DNA of 7,252 nt from Deltaproteobacteria bacterium (GCA_019307645.1 JAFDJF010000108.1:1-7252), one strand, 5' to 3'; shown: positions 1 through 5,570, numbered from the stretch's first letter. Notes: generated by a model from the letters alone, not told the origin. Made by a program: numbers and translations.

Positions 1-2
1 CG

Positions 3-80
3 GGAGAGGAAATCGTAAAATTCAGGAAAAAGGCTGTTAAGAGGGCCGTTCTTAAAATTTTGGGGATAGGAGAGGATTGA
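3..80 (+). CDS. C-terminal tail of an upstream gene (partial), possibly a succinate dehydrogenase subunit
   Basis: One frame is open from the left edge to a TGA at 78-80 and gives 25 residues, strongly basic in the middle (motif FRKKAVKRAV) and ending in GIGED. The stop lies one base before the sdhC ATG, and the sdhC ribosome site (GGAGAGG, 69-75) sits inside this reading frame, an arrangement typical of translationally coupled operon genes. The other two + frames close by bases 18 and 40. Too little remains to identify the protein. The SDH flavoprotein or iron-sulfur subunit is the natural guess because SdhC and SdhD follow and neither catalytic subunit appears downstream, but no diagnostic motif is visible. 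Certain: an open frame reaches the edge. Inferred: it is a real gene and belongs to the sdh operon. Confidence 0.55.
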   Translation, partial: GEEIVKFRKKAVKRAVLKILGIGED

Positions 81-81
81 G

Positions 82-483
82 ATGATGACCGGTGTTCATA
101 CCAAAAACGTTAACAGGAGCGTGCTCCGACGGTTTGTGAAGCGGACCGCCAAAAGACAATGGCTAGGGGTCGAAGGGTATGCGTGGGTGTTGCATCGGCT
201 CACTGGCTTGGCTCTGGTGGCATTTTTACTCGTGCATTTGTATACGTTGAGTTCGGTCCAGGGAGGAGAGGCCGCTTTCGACCGGGCAATGAAGGCGCTT
301 GAGCGGCCTTTACCCAAAATAGGAGAATTGCTGCTGTTGTGGGCTATATTGTTTCACGGATTAAATGGACTGCGCCTCATCCTGATCAACATATTGCCGA
401 GGGTTAACCATAAAATTATGGCATATGCCGTTATTGCAGTCAGTGTGGCAGCTGTTCTTATCAGTATCCCTGTAATTTTCTGA
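82..483 (+). CDS. sdhC: succinate dehydrogenase/fumarate reductase cytochrome b subunit (SdhC-like)
   Basis: A membrane anchor subunit of succinate:quinone oxidoreductase that passes electrons between the iron-sulfur subunit and the quinone pool. The 133-residue protein has a basic N-terminus (residues 8-25, cytoplasmic by the positive-inside rule) and three hydrophobic segments near 34-57, 81-104 and 111-132. The family signature LHRLTG is at 37-42, where the Arg and the following polar residue belong to the quinone-site region in known SdhC. Candidate heme b or quinone-site histidines are H38, H52 and H92; H92, in FHGLNGLR, sits where the SdhC heme ligand is expected. Start: ATG at 82 with GGAGAGG at 69-75; a second ATG directly follows at 85 and could also be used. 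Size matches the family. It is followed 49 bp later by a second anchor gene, so the complex is of the two-anchor type. No catalytic subunit is present in the window. Confidence 0.9.
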   Translation: MMTGVHTKNVNRSVLRRFVKRTAKRQWLGVEGYAWVLHRLTGLALVAFLLVHLYTLSSVQGGEAAFDRAMKALERPLPKIGELLLLWAILFHGLNGLRLILINILPRVNHKIMAYAVIAVSVAAVLISIPVIF

Positions 484-519
484 GGATGGCTGGTTTCAGA
501 GGGACGATGCGTGTTTGAC

Positions 520-525
520 AGGAGG
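520..525 (+). promoter_or_regulatory. ribosome binding site deciding the sdhD start
   Basis: A perfect AGGAGG lies seven bases before ATG 533. The same frame is open further back to a TTG at 515, but that codon precedes the Shine-Dalgarno sequence, so the six-residue extension is very unlikely to be translated. Confidence 0.8.
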
Positions 526-532
526 TTATAAA

Positions 533-958
533 ATGGCGGGTACGGTAAATCGTAAAGATTCGGTTGCCCAACCGGAGGTTTTAGCAAAACGTGATTTGGG
601 ACCTTATGAGAGAATAGGGTTGCCTGGCTGGCTCTCATTATATGTTACCGGTGCCCTGCTTTTGTTTTTTCTTTTGTCTCATGTGTGGCTTTCAGTCTAC
701 GGATCATTTCAACCCTTTACCCTTAAGGGTACCCAACTATTGCTCCGATCAAACTTTGTCAAGGTCGTGGAACTCGGTTTACTTTTCCTGGCAGTGGTAC
801 ACGGCATGATAGGTGTCAAAAGGATTATTCTGGAACTGGACTTGGCCCAGAAAAAGGGTAGTCAGTATTTAAATTGGTGCTTCGTTATAGCGGGTGCTTT
901 GATTTTTGTGTTTGGCCTCTACATTTTTGGTCTCCTTTCCTCTGAAATCACAGGATAG
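533..958 (+). CDS. sdhD: second succinate dehydrogenase membrane anchor subunit (SdhD-like)
   Basis: The second membrane subunit of the succinate:quinone oxidoreductase. The 141-residue product has a polar N-terminus of about 30 residues and three hydrophobic segments near 33-56, 76-99 and 115-136. H50 (LLSHVW) and H90 (VVHGMIGVKR) lie in helices one and two. The H-G-x-x-G-x-(K/R) pattern around H90 matches that around H92 of the upstream SdhC, so the two anchors look like divergent relatives of one fold, and H90 is the likely second axial heme ligand. The start is ATG 533 behind AGGAGG, not the in-frame TTG at 515. It lies 49 bp after sdhC and almost certainly shares its transcript. Assignment to SdhD rather than a second SdhC-type protein rests on gene order and is less certain than membership of the SDH anchor family. 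Confidence 0.85.
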   Translation: MAGTVNRKDSVAQPEVLAKRDLGPYERIGLPGWLSLYVTGALLLFFLLSHVWLSVYGSFQPFTLKGTQLLLRSNFVKVVELGLLFLAVVHGMIGVKRIILELDLAQKKGSQYLNWCFVIAGALIFVFGLYIFGLLSSEITG

Positions 959-997
959 TAGAAGTAGGTAGCCATTGCCTCCAATTAGAGCACCGGT

Positions 998-1027
998 TTT
1001 CACTGATCTTTTTCAGCTGCAGTGAGG
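998..1027 (+). terminator. possible terminator of the sdh operon
   Basis: About 40 bases after the sdhD stop, TCACTG (1000-1005) and CAGTGA (1020-1025) form a perfect six-base stem, extendable by two G-U pairs. The run after it, TCAGACTTTT, has only four consecutive T residues and starts several bases after the stem, so this is at best a weak intrinsic terminator. The position is right; the structure is unconvincing. Confidence 0.3.
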
Positions 1028-1081
1028 TCAGACTTTTCCGGATACATCGCAGTCATGCAGCTTACCTTTCTTATAACAAAA

Positions 1082-1225
1082 TGAGCCAATTTCAAAACGC
1101 CCACTTTTGAACAATCTCTGCGCCATGCTCAAATTTTAGTCCTCGAAATATTCAATATATTCCTGTGGTTAAAATTTTCGCCTTCCTTGGCCTTGAACGA
1201 AATTGAACGTTTTGAAACTGGCTCA
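1082..1225. repeat. 144-bp imperfect palindrome (MITE-like or intergenic repeat element)
   Basis: The outer 18 bases are inverted copies with one mismatch: TGAGCCAATTTCAAAACG at 1082-1099 against the complement of 1208-1225. Pairing stops abruptly outside both ends. Moving inwards, about 30 poorly matching bases on each side are followed by a second paired block, AAATTTTA (1131-1138) with TAAAATTT (1170-1177), at nearly the same distance from the centre, and partial matching continues towards an AT-rich centre near 1153. Sharp ends, short length and no coding capacity fit a non-autonomous element or dispersed intergenic repeat. No clear target-site duplication is visible. Its identity as mobile is inferred. 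Confidence 0.55.
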
Positions 1226-1308
1226 AATCTTTGCTTTATTTATTCTCCTAATACGATTTCGAACGGCGCATTCCATAGCACGCTGCAATTGATTCAAACA
1301 TATCCCTG

Positions 1309-1355
1309 CCCTGTTAAATTTTCTCACGTGATACGGCAGAGCCGATTTAACAGGG
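1309..1355. repeat. inverted repeat with nested hairpin
   Basis: CCCTGTTAAAT (1309-1319) and ATTTAACAGGG (1345-1355) are a perfect 11-bp inverted pair. The 25-base interior contains a second small hairpin, CGGC-AGA-GCCG (1334-1344), directly abutting the right arm, and a CACGTG palindrome (1325-1330). It is not followed by a T run, so it is not a typical terminator. It could be a structured RNA element, a protein-binding palindrome or part of the same repeat family as the upstream palindrome; the sequence alone does not decide. Confidence 0.5.
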
Positions 1356-1725
1356 TAAATCACTGTAGCGTACCTATAAGTACTCATAATCCCTCAGAAG
1401 TTGTGCACCTTGTATACGGATCTTTTTTTCAATATCGTCTGGAAAATGACTTTTTACGACTTCATTATATGAGCAAAGACAAAAGGGTGATGTTATGGGA
1501 CACCATGTCTCATTATGAAACAATAAGGCTGGGAATATAGAGAAATTTGCCAGGTAGGCGCATGTATTGTCGATCAGGAGGTTCTGTTTGGGTCTTGTGC
1601 AGGGGTTTTTGGAGAACAGATGTTATTAAATATGCAGTGAATAAGTGGCCATTACAAGGAGGCGCGCGGAAATGGGGCGTTTTTCGGGAGGCTTGCGTAA
1701 TAAATTCAGGTAGTAAAGATATTGT

Positions 1726-1779
1726 TGTATCAAAATAAAACACTTCAAGGGATCATAAGTGTATCAATATAAAACGTTT
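1726..1779. repeat. pair of 20-bp direct repeats upstream of the ligase operon
   Basis: TGTATCAAAATAAAACACTT (1726-1745) recurs at 1760-1779 with 17 of 20 positions identical, at a start-to-start distance of 34 bp. The second copy runs into AAAACGTTTT (1771-1780), a perfect 10-bp palindrome. The pair lies 90-145 bp upstream of the proposed -35 element at 1871, a distance at which activator sites can occur. An operator function is only a suggestion. Confidence 0.4.
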
Positions 1780-1870
1780 TGAAAATCCCAGGTATATTAT
1801 ATAGGGTTTTTATAATTTTAATTCATTGGAATAATTACAATAATCAGAGTATCAGCTTGAAATTGTTTTG

Positions 1871-1899
1871 TTGGTATGATGTTTGCTAGTTGTTATAAG
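1871..1899 (+). promoter_or_regulatory. candidate sigma-70 promoter for the ligase/lyase/hydro-lyase operon
   Basis: TTGGTA (1871-1876) and TATAAG (1894-1899) are separated by exactly 17 bases and match the consensus at four and five of six positions. They follow a long AT-rich stretch (1780-1870), as is usual upstream of promoters. Transcription would start near 1906, leaving an untranslated leader of about 77 bases that opens with the hairpin at 1910-1954. No other promoter is obvious within the downstream cluster. Confidence 0.4.
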
Positions 1900-1909
1900 A
1901 GCCATGCCT

Positions 1910-1954
1910 CAGGTGCAGGTTTTGTTGCCACTAATGATGCCAAAACGGCACCTG
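1910..1954 (+). promoter_or_regulatory. 5' leader hairpin before the ligase beta gene
   Basis: CAGGTGC (1910-1916) pairs with GCACCTG (1948-1954). After a small asymmetric bulge (AG opposite G), GTTTTG (1919-1924) pairs with CAAAAC (1941-1946), leaving a 16-base loop. There is no T run after it and the ribosome site at 1972-1978 remains free, so it does not look like a terminator. If the promoter call is right, the stem lies at the very 5' end of the mRNA, where such stems can protect transcripts from decay. A frame of 21 codons (1904-1969) spans the hairpin but has no good ribosome site. Confidence 0.4.
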
Positions 1955-1982
1955 CAAATCCGGCAATGAGTAAGGAGGTAAG

Positions 1983-3248
1983 ATGTCAAAGATACCAGAA
2001 TATCAGGGAAAAGAACTTTTAAGAAAGGCTGGCGTCAAAGTCCCTGATGGGGAAATCGCAACAAGTCCTGAGGAGGCAAAGGCAATTGCCCAGAAAATAG
2101 GTAAACCTGTTGTGTTAAAAGCCCAGGTGTTGGCCACGGGTCGATATGATGCCGGTGGGGTTAAATTTGCCGAGGACCCTGACGAGGCCTTTGCTGCATC
2201 AAAAGAAATGCTGGGGAAAAGGATAAAGGAATTTTTAGTGAAACAAGTCCTCGTAGAAGAGCGGCTTAATCTGGAACATGAGTATTATGCTGGGATCGTT
2301 GTCGATACTTCCATAAAGGTAAAGGCCCCTGTACTCGTATTCAGTACTGAGGGTGGCACAGGGATTGAAGAGGTGGCAGCAAGAAACCCGGAAAGGGTGA
2401 AGCGTCTCATCATTAATCCGCTTAATGGTCTGGGTTCATCTGATGTAGATTCGATTCTTCAAGAGATGAATGTGACCAAGGCCTCTGAACAGATCAACAG
2501 CTTGATCTGTGGAATTTATGGGCTTTTTAAAGAGGCAGACGCAACCAGTGTGGAAATAAATCCGTTTGTGTTGACAAAAGAGGGTGAGGTCTATGCGGCT
2601 GACTGCCATGTGACCATTGATGACAATTCGGTTTTCAAACATCCGGAATTGGGAATCAAGGTCCCTCGCGATATGGACAGGGAACCCACAGCGTTGGAAC
2701 AGCTTGCCTGGGACCAGATAGAGGAAGGTGACTATCGAGGAACGGGCTATTTTGCTCAGATGGTGACCGAGTATGACAAGAACGAGAAATATGTGGGGTT
2801 CCATGGAATCGGCGGTGGCGGATCCATGCTGGGAGCTGCCGCCCTTCTTAACCGCGGTATCAAGATCGCTAACTATGTCGATACCAGCGGAGATCCCCCT
2901 GCGAGTAAGGTTTACAAGGTGATCAAGGTCATTTTCTCCCAGCCCATATCCGCTTACACGGTTGTTGGCGCCTGTCTGGCGAACCAGGAGCAATGGTATC
3001 ATGCGTTTGCAATGGTAAAGGCTCTCAAAGAGGAGCTGAAGGATAAGCCCGGGTTTCCTGTGGTTATCCTGTTGGCGGGAAACAAAGAGCTTGAAGCAAC
3101 TGAAATCTTGAGGGAGGGTCTGAAAGACCTGAATTTGAGGCTCGAAACGTACGGACGCGACCACATCTATGATTCAGATTTTATAGGTGAAAGAGTCGAG
3201 AAACTAATGGCGGAATATCTCAGCGAGAAAAACGTGAGCAATGGTTGA
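1983..3248 (+). CDS. succinyl-CoA synthetase beta (SucC)-like acid-CoA ligase subunit, divergent
   Basis: The nucleotide-binding beta subunit of an NDP-forming acid-CoA ligase (421 residues; classical SucC is about 390). The N-terminal ATP-grasp domain spans roughly 1-230 and shows the family pattern: EYQGKELL at 6-13, K46 in VVLKAQV, AGGVKF at 57-62, STEGGTGIEEVA at 121-132, and the metal-binding segment EINP at 191-194 with D207 following. The C-terminal ligase domain (about 255-410) departs from SucC: where the classical protein has NFLDVGGGA, this one has NYVDTSGDPPASK (297-309), and the usual FGGI loop is replaced by VVGACLANQEQW (327-338). Start ATG 1983 has AAGGAGG at 1972-1978. It is first in a six-gene cluster and pairs with the alpha subunit at 3600. 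Reaction class (acid + CoA + ATP to acyl-CoA) is secure by homology; the substrate is not. Malate or citramalate fits the neighbours; succinate remains possible. Confidence 0.92.
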   Translation: MSKIPEYQGKELLRKAGVKVPDGEIATSPEEAKAIAQKIGKPVVLKAQVLATGRYDAGGVKFAEDPDEAFAASKEMLGKRIKEFLVKQVLVEERLNLEHEYYAGIVVDTSIKVKAPVLVFSTEGGTGIEEVAARNPERVKRLIINPLNGLGSSDVDSILQEMNVTKASEQINSLICGIYGLFKEADATSVEINPFVLTKEGEVYAADCHVTIDDNSVFKHPELGIKVPRDMDREPTALEQLAWDQIEEGDYRGTGYFAQMVTEYDKNEKYVGFHGIGGGGSMLGAAALLNRGIKIANYVDTSGDPPASKVYKVIKVIFSQPISAYTVVGACLANQEQWYHAFAMVKALKEELKDKPGFPVVILLAGNKELEATEILREGLKDLNLRLETYGRDHIYDSDFIGERVEKLMAEYLSEKNVSNG

Positions 3249-3267
3249 TGGGAAATTAGGTGTAGAT

Positions 3268-3585
3268 ATGAGTGAAAACAAACTGGAATTCAGGACAAGA
3301 TGTTCAACAATAATCATAGACTATGACACATGTGAAGCCGCGAAAGAAAACACACCCAATCCCTCCTGCGGTTTTGCGTGCATTAAAGCGGACAGGATGT
3401 ATGATCGAAACATCCTTAGAATAGACAATAACCGGCCTGTTTTGGCGGTGCCGGAAGAAGCAGTCCTGAAGATGTCGAATGAGTCCCTGTCCTGGGAGTA
3501 TGCGTGTAACGCGGTTGGCATCGGGGCCATTGAAATCACGGTGGATTTTCCAGGCTTGGAAGCATACAGAAGCAGCATTAAATGA
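3268..3585 (+). CDS. small cysteine-containing protein between ligase subunits, possibly ferredoxin-like
   Basis: Not a family I can name. From ATG 3268 (AGGTG at 3258-3262) it has 105 residues; an in-frame ATG at 3241, overlapping the upstream stop by 8 bp, would add nine residues but has a poorer ribosome site. There is no signal peptide or membrane segment. Cysteines are at 12, 22, 34, 38 and 80. The layout recalls a degenerate [4Fe-4S] ferredoxin: IIIDYDTC at 15-22 resembles the strand leading into a first cluster motif, CGFAC is at 34-38, RIDNNRPVL (51-59) resembles the central strand, and ACNAVGIGAIEI (79-90) resembles the closing C-x-x-G-A-I segment. The canonical CxxCxxC spacing is absent, so a cluster may be single, modified or missing. 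The gene is wedged between the two ligase subunits and its stop overlaps the next frame, suggesting a third subunit or accessory factor of the ligase. Function unknown. Confidence 0.8.
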   Translation: MSENKLEFRTRCSTIIIDYDTCEAAKENTPNPSCGFACIKADRMYDRNILRIDNNRPVLAVPEEAVLKMSNESLSWEYACNAVGIGAIEITVDFPGLEAYRSSIK

Positions 3586-3592
3586 GGGGGAG
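3586..3592 (+). promoter_or_regulatory. ribosome binding site supporting a TTG start of the ligase alpha gene
   Basis: GGGGGAG lies seven bases before TTG 3600. The in-frame ATG at 3582 precedes this site and would add six residues (MRGSTA) that SucD proteins lack, whereas starting at TTG gives MSIIIKKDTKV, closely matching the classical SucD N-terminus MSILIDKNTKV. Confidence 0.65.
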
Positions 3593-3599
3593 TACAGCA

Positions 3600-4496
3600 T
3601 TGTCTATTATCATCAAGAAAGACACTAAGGTAATGATACAGGGCATAACCGGAAGGTTTGGTCAGTTCATTGCGAGAAATATGCTTGATACGGGGACCAA
3701 CTTGGTTGCCGGAGTGACCCCCGGAAGGGGAGGACAAAAGGTCTGGGATGTCCCTGTATATGATACGGTTAAAGAGGCCTGGGACGAACACGGACCGATT
3801 GACTCCACTGTAATCCTGGTTCCGGGACCCGGGGCCAAGAAAGCGGTAAAGGAAGCATTGGAGTTAAACTTCAGAAACATCTTGATGGAAGTGGAGCGCG
3901 TTCCGCTTCACGACAGCCTGGAATGTGTGGCTCTTTGCAAAGAGGCCGGAGTACGACTCATCGGCCCGGGTTCAGCCGGACTGGTGTGCCCTGGGAGAGG
4001 CTCTTTGGGCATATTTGGTTCTCCCGAGGAATTGGCGACGCTCGCGTTTCAACCTGGGCGCATCGGCGTTATATCCAGGAGTGGAGGACAAACGAGCACA
4101 CTGGCCTACAATGTCTGCAAAGCAGGTTTCGGTATCAGCACGGCAATTAACTTGGGCTCTGAACAGGTATTAGGAACCACTTTTCCGGAGCTTTTGCCGC
4201 TTTTCGAAGAAGATGAAGAGACAGACGGCGTGGTTTATTACGGTGAGATTGGCGGAGTGATGGAAGAGGAAGCGGCAGAATACATAAAAGAGAAGAGATA
4301 TACTAAACCGCTTATTGCGTACATTGCAGGGAGAGGACTTCCCGCAGGGATGCGATTCTCCCATGCGAGCGCAATCATTGAGGGTGGAAAAGGCACCGCA
4401 GAAGGAAAGGCAAAGGCATTGAGAGCAGTCGGGGTTCATGTCCTTGACAGGCCTGAAGACATTGGGCCGACGTTGAGAGAGATCTTTGCGAATTAA
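3600..4496 (+). CDS. succinyl-CoA synthetase alpha (SucD)-like acid-CoA ligase subunit, divergent
   Basis: The CoA-binding, phosphohistidine-carrying partner of the SucC-like protein. From the TTG start it has 298 residues, normal for SucD (about 290). The Rossmann-type CoA-binding domain opens with QGITGRFGQ (14-22), followed by AGVTPGRGG (37-45). H255 in FSHASAII corresponds to the catalytic phosphohistidine, E216 in YGEIGG to its supporting glutamate, and GGKGTA (262-267) is intact, so phosphoryl transfer should work. Two conserved SucD loops differ: GPNCPG is GPGSAG (122-127), and GIGGDPIPG is NLGSEQVLG (184-192). These changes argue against a plain housekeeping succinyl-CoA synthetase and for another acid, as in malate-CoA ligase. 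Alternatively it is a diverged succinate enzyme. An in-frame ATG at 3582, overlapping the upstream stop, is the alternative start. The next gene begins 48 bp downstream. Confidence 0.92.
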   Translation: MSIIIKKDTKVMIQGITGRFGQFIARNMLDTGTNLVAGVTPGRGGQKVWDVPVYDTVKEAWDEHGPIDSTVILVPGPGAKKAVKEALELNFRNILMEVERVPLHDSLECVALCKEAGVRLIGPGSAGLVCPGRGSLGIFGSPEELATLAFQPGRIGVISRSGGQTSTLAYNVCKAGFGISTAINLGSEQVLGTTFPELLPLFEEDEETDGVVYYGEIGGVMEEEAAEYIKEKRYTKPLIAYIAGRGLPAGMRFSHASAIIEGGKGTAEGKAKALRAVGVHVLDRPEDIGPTLREIFAN

Positions 4497-4544
4497 CGCT
4501 TTTTCAGATACCGCATGTCGATAAGAGATGAGGAGACGTAACAC

Positions 4545-5498
4545 ATGAATGAAGTGAAGGTATGGAGATCTTTGCTTTTTATCCCCGCCAATAACTGGAA
4601 GATGTTGAACAAGGCCGCAACAGAGTTGGAAGATGGCGTCCTTATAGACCTGGAAGACGCCTGCCCAATGGCGGAACGAGAGACAGGCAGGGTTTTCGCC
4701 AGAGATATCACTCCCATATTAAAATCCAACGGGGTAGATGTGCTTGTTCGGGTAAATTCCCTGGAGACAGGTGCGACGTCGGATGATCTGAAAATTGTGG
4801 TTACCGATCAACTTGACGGGATTATGCTCCCCAAATCCGAGACCCGGGAGGATATCCTACAGATCTCGGCATTTCTTGATGAAATAGAAAAAGAAAAGGG
4901 AATCGATAAAAAAATACCGGTCGTTCCCCTGATTGAATCTCCTAAAGGTGTTATCAATGCCTATGATATCGGTACAGCTAGCGACAGGGTGGTTGCATTG
5001 GGGTTCGGGGCCGGTGATTTTATGAGAGAACTCGGGGAGGGATTTACCATTGCCAAAATGACCCCGGATGAATATTTCCCGGTTCTTCTTTATGCCAGAG
5101 CTACAATCGCGACCGCAGCTTGTGCCATTGGCATAATGGCTGTCGACACCCCTTATTTTGGATTGCTGATTGATACGGAAGGTCTGGAGCGAGAGGCGTC
5201 CAAAGCAAAACTTCTAGGTTTCAAAGGAAAAATGGTCACTCACCCGCGGCACGTTGAAAACGTCAATAAAGTGTTTTCGCCATCAGAAGAGGATATTGCT
5301 TTCAGCCAAAAGATGGTCAATGCGTATAAAGAAGCCGAGTCGCGGGGCAAAGGGGCAGCGGTTCTGGATGGCAAAATGATCGATATTGCCATGTACAGAA
5401 TGGGCCTGGATGTAATGGGAAAAGCAGAGAGGATCAAGCAAAAGATTAAAGCAAGACAGGAAACGGTCGGAGATTCAATGTGGATTCCTGGTCGTTAG
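4545..5498 (+). CDS. CitE/HpcH-HpaI family acyl-CoA lyase (malyl-CoA or citramalyl-CoA lyase-like)
   Basis: A Mg-dependent TIM-barrel lyase family that splits or forms 2-hydroxyacyl-CoA: citryl-, malyl-, methylmalyl- or citramalyl-CoA to acetyl- or propionyl-CoA plus a 2-oxo acid. The 317 residues carry the series in order: RSLLFIPA (8-15), DLEDA (35-39), VRVN with R69 (68-71), LPKSE (95-99), PLIES with E131 (128-132), GAGDF with D158 (155-159), THPRHVENVNKVF (232-244) and DGKMID (275-280). E131 and D158 are the expected metal ligands and R69 the expected oxo-acid contact. Start ATG 4545 follows AGGAG (4531-4535). No citrate lyase alpha or gamma subunit genes are nearby, so it is more likely a stand-alone CoA-thioester lyase than true CitE. 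The adjoining ligase could supply its CoA substrate. Malyl- versus citramalyl-CoA cannot be settled from motifs I can read. Confidence 0.92.
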   Translation: MNEVKVWRSLLFIPANNWKMLNKAATELEDGVLIDLEDACPMAERETGRVFARDITPILKSNGVDVLVRVNSLETGATSDDLKIVVTDQLDGIMLPKSETREDILQISAFLDEIEKEKGIDKKIPVVPLIESPKGVINAYDIGTASDRVVALGFGAGDFMRELGEGFTIAKMTPDEYFPVLLYARATIATAACAIGIMAVDTPYFGLLIDTEGLEREASKAKLLGFKGKMVTHPRHVENVNKVFSPSEEDIAFSQKMVNAYKEAESRGKGAAVLDGKMIDIAMYRMGLDVMGKAERIKQKIKARQETVGDSMWIPGR

Positions 5499-5570
5499 GT
5501 TCTTTAGACCAGCACTAACTTCAGGGGAAGAAGAGCATTGAACGGGTAATGCGATCGCCGAGGTGGGTTC

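Larger units (their letters stand above)
959..1982. other. gene-poor intergenic region of about 1 kb
   Basis: Between sdhD and the ligase cluster I see no gene I can support. The DNA is visibly richer in A and T than the flanking genes. The two longest open frames, 1187-1540 and 1547-1738 on the + strand, have no recognisable motif; the first starts at a TTG with no ribosome site and its first codons lie inside a palindromic repeat. Structured elements are annotated separately: a hairpin at 998-1027, a palindrome at 1082-1225, a nested hairpin at 1309-1355, direct repeats at 1726-1779, and a promoter plus leader hairpin at 1871-1954. An orphan AAGGAGG (1656-1662) nine bases before an ATG (1672) heads a frame of only 13 codons, possibly a remnant gene start. 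The region looks like accumulated repeat or decayed sequence, plus regulatory DNA near its right end. Confidence 0.6.

Noticed and set aside
1496..1512. Short inverted repeat TGGGACA-CCA-TGTCTCA
   Set aside because: Seven-base arms with one mismatch and a three-base loop, no T run and no nearby gene. Too weak to annotate.
1187..1540. 117-codon open frame on the + strand
   Set aside because: It starts at TTG with no ribosome site, its first codons lie in the palindromic repeat, it includes the 1309-1355 hairpin, and the translation shows no recognisable motif or normal composition.
1547..1738. 63-codon open frame on the + strand
   Set aside because: No ribosome site suits its start, the composition is odd (rich in Trp, Arg, Gly) and no family is recognised. 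Considered a chance frame.
959..1982. CRISPR array, tRNA or rRNA in the gene-poor gap
   Set aside because: No regularly spaced identical repeats, no tRNA-like cloverleaf with a GGTTCRA-type T-arm and no rRNA-like stretch were seen on either strand.
2436..3164. 242-codon open frame on the - strand
   Set aside because: It lies entirely opposite the well-supported SucC-like gene and encodes no recognisable protein, so it is a shadow frame.
4545..5498. True citrate lyase beta subunit (citE)
   Set aside because: No acyl carrier (citD), alpha subunit (citF) or accessory citC/citG/citX genes are nearby, and a CoA ligase is, so a stand-alone CoA-thioester lyase is more likely.
5551..5558. GCGATCGC octamer palindrome (HIP1-like)
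   Set aside because: A single occurrence in an intergenic gap gives no support for a repeat family.
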